Below, piece by piece: positions 1 through 12,700 of a stretch of DNA of 64,000 bases. Position 1 is the stretch's first letter; each line of letters begins with the position of its first letter. The stretch comes from Sphagnum compactum (Eukaryota > Bryophyta > Sphagnopsida > Sphagnales). The DNA lies in the NCBI GenBank assembly GCA_965153455.1, contig OZ234499.1, positions 18,906,271 through 18,970,270 of the forward strand, in the 5' to 3' direction. Below the pieces are notes generated by a model. That model did not search any database, was not told the origin of the DNA, and worked only from the letters and a program-made list of their open reading frames with translations. Made by a program: the position numbers and the translations under genes.

Positions 1-797
1 AGTGTTTCAAAAATGATAAAGGTATTGTAGTCTTCTGATATTTCAAAATACCACAACATTTTAAGACATTTCCACTTAACCTTCCCACCTATACATACAA
101 ATTGTATAATTTCTATGTGTCAAGCTCTTAAATCATTCAAACCACATGATTTGTAACAATTTTTTACCCACTTTGTGATCAAATCTACAGAGAATTTTGG
201 TATTTGGTGAAAAGAAGTCATATTTTCTAGGTATTTTGAAAGTCTAAGACCCACTAATAATCAATATGACCACAACTTTAAGAGGACTGTTTTAAATATA
301 AAACAAGATAGGGCACCAAAATAGATCATGTTAAATACACTAAGAGGTGATTTTTTTCCATCCACAAAAGAATCAAAATATTTTGTTACGTGGACAACAA
401 ATTGTTGATTTTTAGCACACTCCTAATATTCTAAAGGTTCATCAATATATGTAATTGGGCCAATAAGGTATTCAAAAGATGCATATTGTATATATATATA
501 TATATATATATCAACTTACTATAATTTTTTTCTTATAAAAATGGTGATACTATAATAATTTTACATGTGTAAAAATATTTGCTCTACATGACAAGTATTT
601 TGGTATCTATATAATATTACCAAAATACCATTTATATTCATATACATGGAAATATTTTCACATTTTTGTGATGTGTTTGTTCAATATTTCAAGATTGTAA
701 TTTTACATTTTTATTATTACAAACATTGTCTTAGGTGGTATTTTATACCAAAAAACTGCTTAAAAAACTGCGAAGGATTGTATTTTTGAAACACTCA
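1..797. mobile_element. Possible DNA transposon or MITE with imperfect terminal inverted repeats (left edge)
   Basis: The first 14 bases (AGTGTTTCAAAAAT) recur as their reverse complement at about 783-796. Further in, a second matching block (AAAATACCAC followed by an AAGACA motif) lies at about 46-70 on the left and, inverted, at about 728-750 on the right. This is the pattern of a long, decayed terminal inverted repeat around a 0.8-kb AT-rich core without an ORF. The centre (about 596-634) also folds on itself through TTTTGGTAT and its complement. The left end coincides with the window edge, so the true boundary and any target-site duplication cannot be seen. Confidence 0.35.
489..511. repeat. 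(TA)n microsatellite
   Basis: An uninterrupted TA dinucleotide run of about 11 units, inside the AT-rich core of the putative element at the left edge. Confidence 0.95.
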
Positions 798-1096
798 AGC
801 ACACAGACACCTTTTGAGCCAAAAGTGTTCAAATGGGTTATGAAAAAAAATTCATTAGTTGAAGTTTTTTTGCCCTTTTAATTATCAATGTTAAAATCCT
901 CTCCAATTTTCAAAAGAAGTGGTGCACATTTGGTAGAGAAAAAAGACGTTTGAAAAAATAAGGATTGTCCACTCTTGAGGTTTGAGTGCTTTGAACACAC
1001 AAAAACTTTTTTGATTTGTGTCAAGCTTTTAGCACATAAAGTTTGCAATTAATGAAAACTATTCCAAAAGCTTAATGACAATTCAAACTATTATTG

Positions 1097-1230
1097 TCAT
1101 GGCTTAGGATATTTTGGGATACTTTTGGCAATGTCATGTCCTAGGATATTTTGGGATACTTTTTGCAATATCATGGCCTAGGATATTTTGGGATACTTTT
1201 GGCAATATCATGGCCTAGGATATTTTGGGA
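1097..1230. repeat. 37-bp tandem repeat, about 3.6 copies
   Basis: Copies start at 1097, 1134, 1171 and 1208 (the last is partial). Each begins TCATGGCCTAGGATATTTTG and differs from its neighbours at only a few bases. The array ends about 17 bp before a TATA-like box, so it could be the enhancer-like repeat block of a retrotransposon LTR or another promoter; that role is inference. Confidence 0.9.
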
Positions 1231-1246
1231 CTAGTATGGCTCAGGG

Positions 1247-1340
1247 TTATAAAAGGAGATAGTCTGGGGAACAACCCTTCAGCAGATCAACACCAGTTGA
1301 TGGGTCAATAAAACTTGTCTTGTCTTGTAATTCTTCACTT
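1247..1340 (+). promoter_or_regulatory. Promoter/poly(A) cluster, possible LTR remnant
   Basis: A TATA-like TTATAAAAGG (1247-1256) is followed about 50 bp later by AATAAA (1308-1313) and a TTGTCTTGTCTTGT stretch. This compact TATA-to-poly(A) spacing is typical of the U3-R-U5 part of a plant LTR. No primer-binding site, TG...CA ends or second LTR was found, so the assignment is weak. Confidence 0.3.
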
Positions 1341-3295
1341 GTTTGTAGTCGGTCCATAACAATTATGTTTCCCTTGTGATTTTTCAAACTTACAAAAATG
1401 TAGTTTTAAGGAGTGTCCACTCACTTGGGTGGTTCCTTTGATTGTGGTTTTATACAAGGGGATAAAATGATAGGTTCAACATCAACAAAGAATAATTTAG
1501 TTATTAATTAATGAATTATTCTTTTTGAATTGAGGTTTTGGCGCGAATTTTTGGAACATCTTCTTTCACCCATTGTTTGTTGGTATTATTTTCTAAAATA
1601 TAAATTTGGAGGGATTGAAAAGATATGTATGTATGTTTGGATGTTTTTTGGATCATGGATGCAAGTTTTGAAAGTTTTATTGAAAAATTGTTATGAATTG
1701 TAATATACTTGTACAATTCAAACTATAACAATCAATACTTTCAAGAATAATACTTGTTTAGTATAGGTTGTAAGTGTACAATCGATTTACATGTAAATAT
1801 GTAGTTGTAGGAACTTTTACAAATCTGTTAGAAAATCTGACCAAGAATTAGGAATTATTACTTACCATTCACCTTCCCATTAACACGCACAATAGATTTT
1901 CACAAGCCTTAGTTTAATAGCCTAAGTTTCTTGGATTTGATAATTCATTTCATAAACCTTCTATTTGTTTCTTATTTCTTTTTTTGTTAGCTTATGTTTG
2001 GGCTAGATCAAGGATCGTATAGTCAACCTCATTTTGTCTAGAACTAACATTGGGAGTGAGAACCACATGAACATGATTTTAAAAAATAATATGTACTTGA
2101 ATTCCTTAGGAAGTTTTATAGGCACCACATACAAAAATGGATTGCTTGCAAGATAAAAATAAACAATAAGTTGGAAACTATAATTCTTTACCAAGGCCGA
2201 GTAAACCAAAATATATAGGTGAAAAACATCAAATCAGTTTTAGTGGGACATCAAAATTGTCAAAATAAAAATTAAATAGTTTACCTTATATAAGTTCAAA
2301 TGAAAAAAACCTTGTCTAATTCCAAACTAATATTGTCTAACAAACATTATGTGCCAAACCACTTTGGTAGTCATAGAGCTATTATATTTATAAATAGAGA
2401 AAAATAAAACTAATATAGGTAGATCTTCAATGGGTAGGCCTTATAATTGCTAACTAACCTAAACAGGAACCTATTAAAACAAACAATATTTAATTTGGAT
2501 GTATTATAAAGAAGTTATGCCCTTGAAAATGATAACATGAAGAATTATTGTTAGGGGCTAGGATAGCTTTACAATAATTTCGATGGACATTATAAAACAA
2601 AATCCATTACTATAGAAAGGCATAAAACAATGTTGACTAAAACTTGTGAAAACACACAAGAATAAACCAAATATGCTTACTGCATTAATAATTGAACAAA
2701 CAATTAGAACTTGATGGCAAAATCCAAAATACAATCAACAAGGTACAATAAGGGGATAATTGAGATAACTTTCATGCCAAGTCCCAAAACCCAAAAACAA
2801 ACCATAATTTCAAGTAGACAATATATACAAGTATCCATTGAGCTACTATAACAATCCTCTCCCCTAAACCATTATATTACAGACCATCAACTTTTCCTCA
2901 CACTCCTTCCAAACACATACACCTTTTTCCACACACTTTGAATTAGCCCTTCAAATAGGTGAGCTGATCTTGCCTACCTCCTACCCAAGTGCTCACCATA
3001 ACAAGTTTAAATCCATCAATTTTAACCTTGATTTTTTTACCTCATTGATTTTCCTACCGGCTCTTACACTTATGGCCCAACACTTCCTCAATTAAAGAAG
3101 GTAGTTGGGCAAGTCAACTAACCACCTAATGTTTTTAAAAAAATTTAAAGTTAAAACCCAACTAAACCTCTAGCTAAAATAATGGATTAGGTAGTGGGTT
3201 TACTTGATTATGCCTACCTACCATCAATAATTAAGGATTATAACATTGTTGTAAAAAGTAAATATTAGTCAAGGGTTTGGTGATTCTACCTTTAA
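1341..3295. other. AT-rich spacer without recognisable features
   Basis: Very AT-rich sequence with stops in all frames. Only very short open stretches occur and none shows a protein motif. I see no RNA gene or clear repeat. Confidence 0.6.
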
Positions 3296-3500
3296 CACAA
3301 GTTGTAGGTGCACAACAAACTACAAGTGCACAAATTGTAAGCATAGGTGATAAGTTATAAATGCATAAATTGCAAGAACACAAGTTATAGGCATAGTGCA
3401 CAAGTTGCAAGCACATAGTAAAGCTAGAATCATAGGTGGCAAACAACAAGTTGCAAGTGCAAAAGTGAACAACAAGGTTAGATGCACAAGTGATGATGAC
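3296..3500. repeat. Degenerate short tandem repeat (ACAAGTTGCAAGTGC-like)
   Basis: Variants of a unit of about 14-16 bases built from ACAAGTTG, CAAGTGCA and GCACAAG recur for about 200 bp. The two overlapping - strand open frames here (Cys/Thr/Leu-rich) are by-products of the repeat and not genes. Confidence 0.5.
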
Positions 3501-5914
3501 AACCATATTTGACAAGCAACCTTCACTAAACTCTAAACTTTGAACTGGATCATGTGTAAAAAATTTGACAAAAAAAAGATTTGTTGCACAACTTTTGCTG
3601 AATTCTAAAGTTCCCTAAATTCAATCGAAAAATTGACAAAAAATAGTTTGAACTTTGATGCTTATCAAATCTATGAAAATATATTGGTTGTTGTGATTGT
3701 AGGTGACAAACAACAAAGGTGAGAATAACCAATAGGCAAATCATTAGTGAAAGTAGGCATTACACATATTTAAATGTGCTTTTGAGTATTGCAAACTCAT
3801 TATGTTCATTTCAAATTTTTCCAAATGTCTTCATAATACATTAGGAAAAGCATTGTGGAAATTCATTCACAAAATCCAACACCACTTTAATTTACAAATT
3901 CAAACCCAAAAAAAAACTTTATTATGCGGTGCTTGGTTCAAAGTGTAGCCAAGTGCAAAAAACCATACCAAGCAAAGGAACAATAAAAAACAAGTGCAAG
4001 AAACTTGTGACCTTTTACTTGCAAATGAAAAAACAAAAACAAAATCAATAAATTGAAATACAACAAGAAAAAGAGAGGAGTGAGACTTGAAAGAATGCAA
4101 AGGGAAAGATTTTAAACTTTGGAATGTAATGCTTATTGATGGCAAAAACAAGTTTAAAATGTTATTGGGGCCTTCATGGCCATCGATGACCGATCATGAC
4201 CTCCTTTTATATACTTGAAAGCTCAATGACATCAAATTTTGCAATAAAATTTCAATTTTCATCTATTAACAATCGACTCCAACCTCTCAACTTGTTCCAA
4301 GTGTGACCTAAAAACAGTGTCCAACATTTTCTGTGGATGAATGAAAGTAGGAAACCTAATTCAGCTGTGTGGCAGATGATGCCGAAGGTGTTGTGCTTCA
4401 AGGATGCCAAAAGTTCAATTACTTGTTTTTCTATTTTTGGCTTTGTTTGTTGTTTTGCAAGTTATTGTGGAGTGGCTTAGGTGAGTTGGTTTTGGTGATG
4501 GAGTGGGATCCTGGCTGCTCAATTGACAATCTTTATGGGGAATGTGAGTCACTGTTCTTGGAGAGGATTGGTGCCGAGCTTTCAAAGGAGTGGAGGCAGG
4601 TGGACAAGGAACAATTATATGAAGCTGGTTGAGGAGGAGGAGAAGGGGGAATTTTTCTTTTGGGAGTAGGAGAAGCTAAGTTTTGATTCTGCTTGTTAAG
4701 GAGTGTGGAGTTCGTTTGGATTTTGATATTAGTCAGTTGAGGGTGGAGGTCCTCTGGACTTCTTCTTTTCTTGAACCTGGCACCTGATTTTCTGTTGTGC
4801 CAAGAACGTCAGGAAGGAAACAATAGGTCTAGTGTTTGCATTTTAGGGACCAGATAAAAGGAAATGATAAAAAAGTCTAGGATTTCAAGAGTGGTTGTAG
4901 TGGCACCCATCATCTTTGATAGTTTTTGGGGGTTTCGATGTGAATGTGTAATGTGGTCTATTTTGAAAAGAGAGTACCTGTGATATAGTGGGAGCTCCCG
5001 GGATTTTGGAACAAGAGGATGTTGTGAGGTGTAGACAATCACATCTACCTGCTCTATTCTTAGTTTTTGTCCAACTTCTGAGAGAAATTACGTAATGATG
5101 TTGGGGTAACACTTGTGGGGTTTTTGTTGTTGAAGGATGAGCTACCACACTCATTAACAACCAGTTGGCTCCTTCAAAGGAAATAAAAAAAGGTCTGATC
5201 CCTTTAAGTCCATAGAACTAGCATAACAAAGTTTGTTTGGTTGGAAGGATTCAGGTTTAGGAACAATATCTGTTGTAACTTTCTTTCTGTTATTTGGAAA
5301 TTTCCAGCAATTCTTGTTGAATTTGTATTCAAAATGTTAGGGATTTCCATCTCAAAATCACCTCCCCTTCTTTTTAGGTGACACAAGTTCCAATTTTTGA
5401 CTCCCAATTCCAAGACTTGAACAACTATATATTAAGTTCTAACATTCATAAAAACATTCAAGACTCTCAATTTAAGAATGGCACTTGTACAACTTACAAG
5501 CTCTAGAGTCCCCTTCATTATGGATTGAATCATTCTGATGATGGCTTGTCAAAGCTCATAAAAAATGATGCGAAAAGGGTGGTGGAGATAGCAAGAACAA
5601 AGGCTCTTTGACATCAAAACCCTAAAGTCAGCCACTATGGCAAACCCTAAACCTAAAATAAAACAATCTGACAAATCCATTTTGAAGACAAGTGCCATCC
5701 AATGGTGATGTGTCATCCTTGGACGGCCCACCCTTGTGAATCTTGAGCTACCCAACTTGCAATTGGGCAAGTTTAACACATTATTTGCTTTCTTTTCAGG
5801 CTTAGGGGTAGCAACTCCTTGCTATTGGTAGGGATTTGGAGAAAATTCAGCAGTAAAAGAAACTCTGGTTCATAGAAAGAACCAGCAGCCTCAAGTATTT
5901 GGCCCTGCTGGAGA
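3501..5914. other. Spacer with one weak unrecognised open frame
   Basis: Mostly AT-rich and non-coding. A patch at about 4369-4800 is richer in G and has an 87-codon + strand frame (4369-4632) that lacks an ATG at its start and contains a hydrophobic stretch followed by a GAG-rich segment. It matches no family I know and stops follow at once. It may be an eroded exon, but nothing supports calling a gene. Confidence 0.4.
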
Positions 5915-5959
5915 TTAGGGTTTAGGTCAGGGTTAGAGTTTAAGGTTAGGTTAGGTTTT
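5915..5959 (+). repeat. Degenerate telomere-like (TTTAGGG) tract
   Basis: TTAGGGTTTAGG is followed by variants (TCAGGGTTAGAG, TTTAAGGTTAGG, TTAGG). The run resembles the plant telomeric heptamer but is too short and mutated for a telomere. It is an interstitial telomere-like tract or chance. Confidence 0.45.
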
Positions 5960-8700
5960 GCATGCAATTAATAATTGATTATGTTTGCAATACATATATT
6001 TAAAAATTCTTTACGAATTAAAAATTTGTGACCCTATTGAAAGAATTGGTTCACATATCCAACTATTATGATATCGGGGAGGGACCATTTTGCAAATATC
6101 ATGATGCAAGTTTGTAGGTCCTTTGAATCCTTGTAACTTCATTAAAACTGTTTCTTGTTAGCATGCACAATTTCACATGCTTTTGTGAAATTATGCATAT
6201 TTAATTTTGAAATGGATTTTGAACCTTCTATTCAAACTTTAGGCTTCATTAGGTATATTTTTGCATGGTGAAATATTTGGGTTTCCATAACTCTTCTTTT
6301 GCCTTAAGATACTTTCCAATGTAAATGGCAAGGTCACAGTGTCACACATCCCTTGTTTTCCTAATGGCTGTACTACACCGGCCGCATTAGGGCATCACAT
6401 GACTGGTTTCATTATATGATATCCGTGACTTTCTAATACCCACTATACAACCCCAAACACAAGGGTACTTGACATGGGCCATCAATTTGACTTAACAATT
6501 GCAACATAGTCCCCACGCACATGGTGGCTACACTGAAACATGTGTGGTGGGCCTTGGATACTTAATTATTGTGTCAATAGTCAAGAGTGAGATCTTTGAA
6601 GTCTGATCATGAGTTGGAGAAGAAGCACACGAAAAAGAAGGCCATGTTTTCTTTTCTTTTATCAATTTTTTGATTGTGCAACAATGGGGAACTTTTTCAT
6701 TGAAAATATTATTTAAAAAATGTACACTGAAATAAAAATTTCTTAATTTTTCTCCATGAAAAGCTCTCAAAATAGCTCACTCAATAGGTAACATGATCAT
6801 TGTAATTTGTCATCTGAAGAGTGCTGCTATTATGTATCTATCCTTGACCACCATAGTGGGCAGTTGTGAGTGAATTGGGCATCATTTAGCCGGGGTGCTT
6901 AATAGCATTGAGTATGGTACGGTATGGTTCATTTTGCAATTCTTGTACATTTTATGCTGGGTCTTCACATTCTGAGCAAACCTTTGTTGGGCAGAGAACT
7001 TAACTTTAAAAAAGTACTCAAAACTGTTTTTCACCATATTCTCCAGAGTACACACACAGGATTTGGCCCAAACAAAAGCCCTCGTATTCTTTGTCAAAAC
7101 AGACATCATCAGGATCTGATTGTGAATTTAAGGCTAGTGGATGGTGATAAAGAACAACTTGCTTACACTCAAGTCTCAGTTATGGAAGAACCTCTTCTTT
7201 ATATTTTTCTTTGTATCTTGAGGGATCTCCTCCAGCAGAAGACCCTAGGGAGTTATGTGGTGGGGCAGATCCCACTATATTTCTACGTTCCTGCTGCGTT
7301 GTTCCCATGGAAAGATTTTTCCGATGGGATGTATCAGGAAAATTCAAAAACACAAGGAGGAAAGGGACAGATCAGGAAATTTCAAAAAAAACAAGAAGGA
7401 AAGAATGGAGGAAAGAAAAAGAAGAGATTTTTACAACTTGGAGGGTTCCCATACTTGTGTGTTCTCCATCGATCGATCGGGAACACCCTCTGGCTACCTC
7501 CATCAGGAGAACCCACTCATATATGGGAACCTCCCCTACAACATAATTTCCCTTAGATATAAGAATGTGGGTTGTGAGTGGTGACTCATGACCAATGTTG
7601 CACGGTTCTTTACTTTCATTGGCAACCCTCTGGTTCTGGCGAAATAGATCAGAATTGTCTTGGTTCTGGTTGTGGTCCAGATTTCTAAATGTAAATTAGA
7701 AGGTTGTGTTTCTGATTTGTGCTCCAGTTCTGCAAATCAGTGCTAGTTTGGATTGGATTCTTAATAACTGGGACGAGAATTACCAGATCCAACGGTTTTT
7801 TTCCCCAAATTTGTGAGGTAGGTGAGATGGCCATGATCATCCACAACTTAGCCCAAATTTGACTAAACATAAGAGAGGAAAGTTAAAAAGTTTAGGAACC
7901 GTGCTATATTTTGATGACATGCTCCAACCTATTGTCTAAATATGGCAACTTCAAATTTTTCTCTCTCATAATGTGGCCATGGTAGACCATTTTATTTCCC
8001 CAAATAAAAGCCTTAATTCGTACTCGTTGCAAGGGCCTTTCTTTTTCCTTTTTTCCAGGTGGTGAAATTTCTCCAAAAGAAAAATCACATGTGAGAAGTG
8101 TTATACTGGACATAAAAAAGGAATAAAAAGAAATGAATAGTTTGTGGATGGATGATGGTCATTCATATTCCAAATCCGTTAAAATGATGTTGGGATGCTT
8201 TGGGTTGGGTTGGTTGGTTACGCATTATCGGGGATTTCCTAAGCAGAGGAGGATCTGGTACTTGATCTTCCATGTGGGTCCTTGCCTGACCACATTACCC
8301 ACACCTCTTTCAAAGCACGGTAAGAACACAAAATCCAAATAAAATCCCACACCCCTGCAGAGCCCTCCATCCCTCCCTTGGTGATGATGTCCCTCACCCA
8401 CTTAGCTTTTCTGCTTGGACGGATCCTTGTGGTTAGGCCATAAGCTAAGCTTTAAGGGCAATACAAACAAAACAAACACTCCCAGTTTAATGATAAATTT
8501 ACCTGGCTGCAATAACATGCGTCTTCCTCTTGTGATGCCATTTTATAATAATTTACACACCATCATCTTGTCATTTCCACACATTGGGTGGGATTTGTAC
8601 GTGGGGTGTGTACATGAAAGGTCAAAACTTGAGGCTATGGGGTTTACCATGCATCAATATCACAGCTATGTGGTGGTGTGGCCATGAGAAGACTCGGAAT
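5960..8700. other. Spacer with overlapping unrecognised open frames at 6924-7584
   Basis: A 210-codon + strand frame spans 6924-7556, and two other + frames are open over 7211-7584. Their products are Lys/Gly-rich in the middle (repeated AAGGA and GGAAAG words in the DNA) and match no family I recognise. Three simultaneous open frames suggest base composition and not selection. The adjacent CGATCGATCG at about 7470 is a short palindrome. The rest (7585-8700) has only small frames. I would not call a gene here. Confidence 0.35.
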
Positions 8701-8884
8701 CAAGCTTTATTACAATTTTCATAAAAGCCCATGAAGAGTTGGGTGAATTCTATGAAAACCCTAATGCCCATGCAGGAACCAGATGAAAAGTTTCAAGCTT
8801 TACGATTTTCATAAAGCCCATGAAGAGTTAAGTGAATTCTATGAAAACCCTAATATGCCCGTGCAGGAAATGGATGAAAAATTT
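8701..8884. repeat. Tandem duplication of about 92 bp, two copies
   Basis: Copy 1 is 8701-8793 and copy 2 is 8794-8884. Both start CAAGCTTTA, contain ATAAAGCCCATGAAGAGTT (with one extra A in copy 1) and GTGAATTCTATGAAAACCCT, and end in a GGATGAAAA-like stretch. High identity suggests a fairly recent duplication in non-coding DNA. Confidence 0.9.
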
Positions 8885-9166
8885 CATCCCGTAATCTCTC
8901 TCGTGTCTGAATACACTAAAAGACCCAAAAATTAAAAAAAGTCTTTGTGGGTTTTCTGAAGTGTTGTTGTGTGTAGGGTAACACAGGTAACACCCTTTGA
9001 GCACGATGTTCCCACGATAACCGTTCACGTGGATAGATTCTGCTTGATAACATACCCTCTACATACACTGAAAAAGTTCTGCCAGTGCATTCCGAAGGTG
9101 AGTATAAGTGTAATGGGAATGTAATCGGTTACTATATAAGTAGGTAAGGCACTTGGTATCCACCCT

Positions 9167-9182
9167 GGTAGGTAGGTAGGTA
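9167..9182. repeat. (GGTA)4 microsatellite
   Basis: Four perfect GGTA units in non-coding sequence. Confidence 0.9.
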
Positions 9183-9751
9183 GATCCCTTTGGATAGTTA
9201 GTATATACCTAGTACTCAATATAGTGTTTGATGGTTAATATATTCGTAGTTGTATTTGGATTCAAGTGGAAGAACTGCTCATTTTTTCAAGACCTGGCAT
9301 TTGTTTATATTTGGAGGATATATATGCGGTCATGTAATATATCTGCACTGGGTTGTAAAATTTAAGTGGGTTTTACAATGTTTACCTCACTTTTTTGTGT
9401 GTAGAATATAAGTTGAAGCTACCCCATTAATGAAATTGTATACCCTCAAAGTATCTCCAAATGCTCATTACTCAAACTTAGTTGCAAGGAGTTAAGAGTT
9501 AAACCTGGGTTCAAGAAGTTTCTTCTGCAAGTGTTGGGGAATGACCAACAACACTAGTTGATAAGATTGTTAAAAGTGTGTCACATGTGGTTCCACTATT
9601 GTGAACCATTGTGTCCAGGGTCAGCACCCCCTTTGTTGCAACTCATGTAGAAGAATTTTCTGGGACCACTTAATATCCATGTGGGGGTGTCACTTATGCT
9701 TGTCCAAAATGAACTCTTGTGTCCGAGGTGAGCATGAAACATTGTTCTCAC

Positions 9752-9786
9752 AACTCATCATGGGAAGAGCTTTCCCATGATGAGTT
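9752..9786. repeat. Perfect 15-bp inverted repeat (hairpin)
   Basis: AACTCATCATGGGAA (9752-9766) and its exact reverse complement (9772-9786) are separated by GAGCT. The stem is not followed by a T-run and lies in no gene, so it is not an obvious terminator. Weaker complementarity on both sides hints at an older, larger foldback. Confidence 0.9.
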
Positions 9787-12700
9787 ATGGGAAACCATTC
9801 TTGTGATACCACCATAATGAGTCACAAGCAACAACCCCATACCAAACCAGCTTTTGATGTTTTGTTTTGTTATCACATCTTGTTCATGCAACATGAATAT
9901 TATTTAGGTGGTTTTGGTGTAAATTTTCAAAGCATCATTTTACACTACCCATGTAGAATGCATGATACTTGATATGGAAGTGAATGAGTAACCCATACTT
10001 GTATCATGATCCTCATTTGTACTCAAACCATGAATCAAAGCTCTTAAATAACATCATGCTTAACATGCTCTTCATGATCAAGTCATCAAAAATATAATAG
10101 GTCCTTTGCCAATTAAACTAAAATAGAGTTATAGTTTAATGAAATGAACAATATGTACTTATGTGTTTGGTGATTAATGTTGAATTATTAAATTGATTTG
10201 ATTATAGAATGACATGTGAAGTGAAAAGTCCTAAGTCCAACCTCCTCCATACTTTAAATGGAATGAAATTGTAATAAATATTTAAGTATTTCCCCCAATA
10301 TCTTGTATTGAACTTCAAAGTTCAAAAGCTTAGATTTTCTTGTTATGCTTGTTAGACTCATTATTAGTTTCTATATCATTTTCCATTCCCAATTGTTGCA
10401 TGAGACACTATGACAATTTTGTGACATTGTTCACACATGCAACTTTAACTTGGAGGGGTGAACCCTTCTATTCCGCCTTTCAAATGGGAATGGGAAAAAT
10501 TGATTTAAATATATATCTGTTTCCATTATTATTATTACAATATCATTAAAGAATACAGTGTCAATTGGTGATTACATCTTTTCCACCTTTTTTGGTAATT
10601 AACATGCCAACTATTATGTTATTTTTCATATTCCCCATGTCTATAGCTCTATCAAAAATGTTCTCAAGCATTGGGTGACCAGCCAAAAATCAACAGAGAT
10701 ACAAGTATGTAGAGTCAGTTAACCTTGAGGGAGGTTGCAGTTGGAGTGAATGGAAAAAGGTTTATGATCACATTAAATTTCATTGAAGTCAAGGTTTATT
10801 TTTCTTTTCATTGAGAACCCAGCTGGGGCAACCATAGAATTGGGTAGGAAGTGAGTCATGATTTTTGGTGCAAATTTTTGTTAATTTGGGAAATTTTTGG
10901 AAAATATGGATTTTTCCAGTGTAAGATGTGTTTTCTTACCAACAAAATTCACCATTTCTATGAAATCAAAAAAAATGAAAGGAAAAAAAACTTGAGAAGA
11001 AACATTGTGTTTGCATCTTAAGGATTATAGCCTGAATGTCCTACATGTTTAAGGATTATGGCCGGAATGTCTTGCATGTTAAGGATTATAAATTCAACGA
11101 CAAAACAATTGTTGGCTTTAAACCAATATTCTTCAACCACCTAAACACATTGATCAAATCCACCATTCTTCTCCAATTAGGTTTTGGATATTTTATAATC
11201 AAATAACCTAAACAGTTTCATTTTATTAAAAAATTCTCAATTTTAATACCTTTCATGGTTAATTTTTTTATTCTTCATTCAAAACTAGTTTTTTCACAAC
11301 CGGTTCTTAGTTCATTTAGATTAGTTGATTAAATTTAAATATTTTTTTAACATCAATTAAAATTTTATATTTAATATGAAGATGATTTTTAAATTTTCAA
11401 ATATTTCATGAGCCAAGAGAAAAATTAGCAAGCTTCATTACAAAAATATAATATCTAAAACAAAAACATAAAATCACATTTTGAAACATAACCTACTCAA
11501 ATAAAAAAGCACAAGAATAGTCTTTTAGAAAATCATCTCATCTAAAAGGAGCTTTGCAATCAACCTTTCCATCATTTGGTCAATTTTATTTACAAAGATC
11601 AACTTCTCAAGGTTATCTAATTGCAAGTGATGAATATACCATCAAAGAAAAAAAAAAGTTTCAATTTGAGAACCTACATTCTCAATGTTTGTCTAGTTAA
11701 AAGTCAATAATTGGGAATGGATTCATGTTTCCTCCCTCACTCCAAAAGGCATTTAATATCTTTTGCATCATCTTGATAGTTGTGAAATATCGGTAATCCC
11801 CAATTAACAAGTTCTTTTGCAAGTTCATCGATGTTTGTAACCATGTCAAAAGTATCCAAACTATTATCTTGATCAATGTTGTTAACATAAAAAACTTTTG
11901 ACCTACAATAATGGATGCAAATGATGATAAGACCTCATGACAAGCATAAAAAACAAGGATTTCTTATTTTCAACTATAGATCACCTTTTGTTCATGACCC
12001 ATCAAAGAACAGATCAATTTCTAACTCTTGAATCTAAAAAATTTAACATTTAAGGCTTGCATATTGGGTGTAGTCAGAACAACGCATACCACAACAAGGA
12101 TAATTAGTGCTTGATATTTCATGTCATAGAGTGGCAATTTAATTTGTTCTTGAAATTTTTGGATTTATTTCTATAGCAATTTAATAATATATCATGAAAA
12201 CTAAGTCTTATGAATAAATTTGAAATTAATCAAATGAATAAAACATATGCAAAAACATTCTTAAAACACTATAACTAATGTTTTAAAGTAGAAAAATGAC
12301 ATTCAATGACTTGAAAATATTTGAAAATGACATTTTTTTGACAAATTTTACTACAAACCTTAACATAATGCTATAAAAAATTCATTATTTTGAAAAAAAT
12401 CTAAAAGTTTTGTTGAAATATTCTACAAATAAAATAGTTTGCACTTTATTGTGAACTTTCCTTTCATCATATCTTGTCAAGAAAGAAAGGAAAGAATCAA
12501 TGATCTTGCAAACTTGTTTTTTTATGTTCCTTGCAAGACTTCCCAATTCAATATCCAAACTTGAATCATCATGAGCAAAGCATCCAAAATAATAAGATGG
12601 TTCATTTTTTCCTTTAGTTTAAGGTTCATGGGAATGGTTGCATTCAAAACATCATTCAATAACTAATGATCCCTTGACCAATTTAATATATAAACAATGA

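Noticed and set aside
7600-7740. Weak similarity of GGTTCT-rich stretches at 7.6, 15.5 and 48.1 kb
   Set aside because: Only short words are shared. I could not align a common unit by eye, so a repeat family is not supported.
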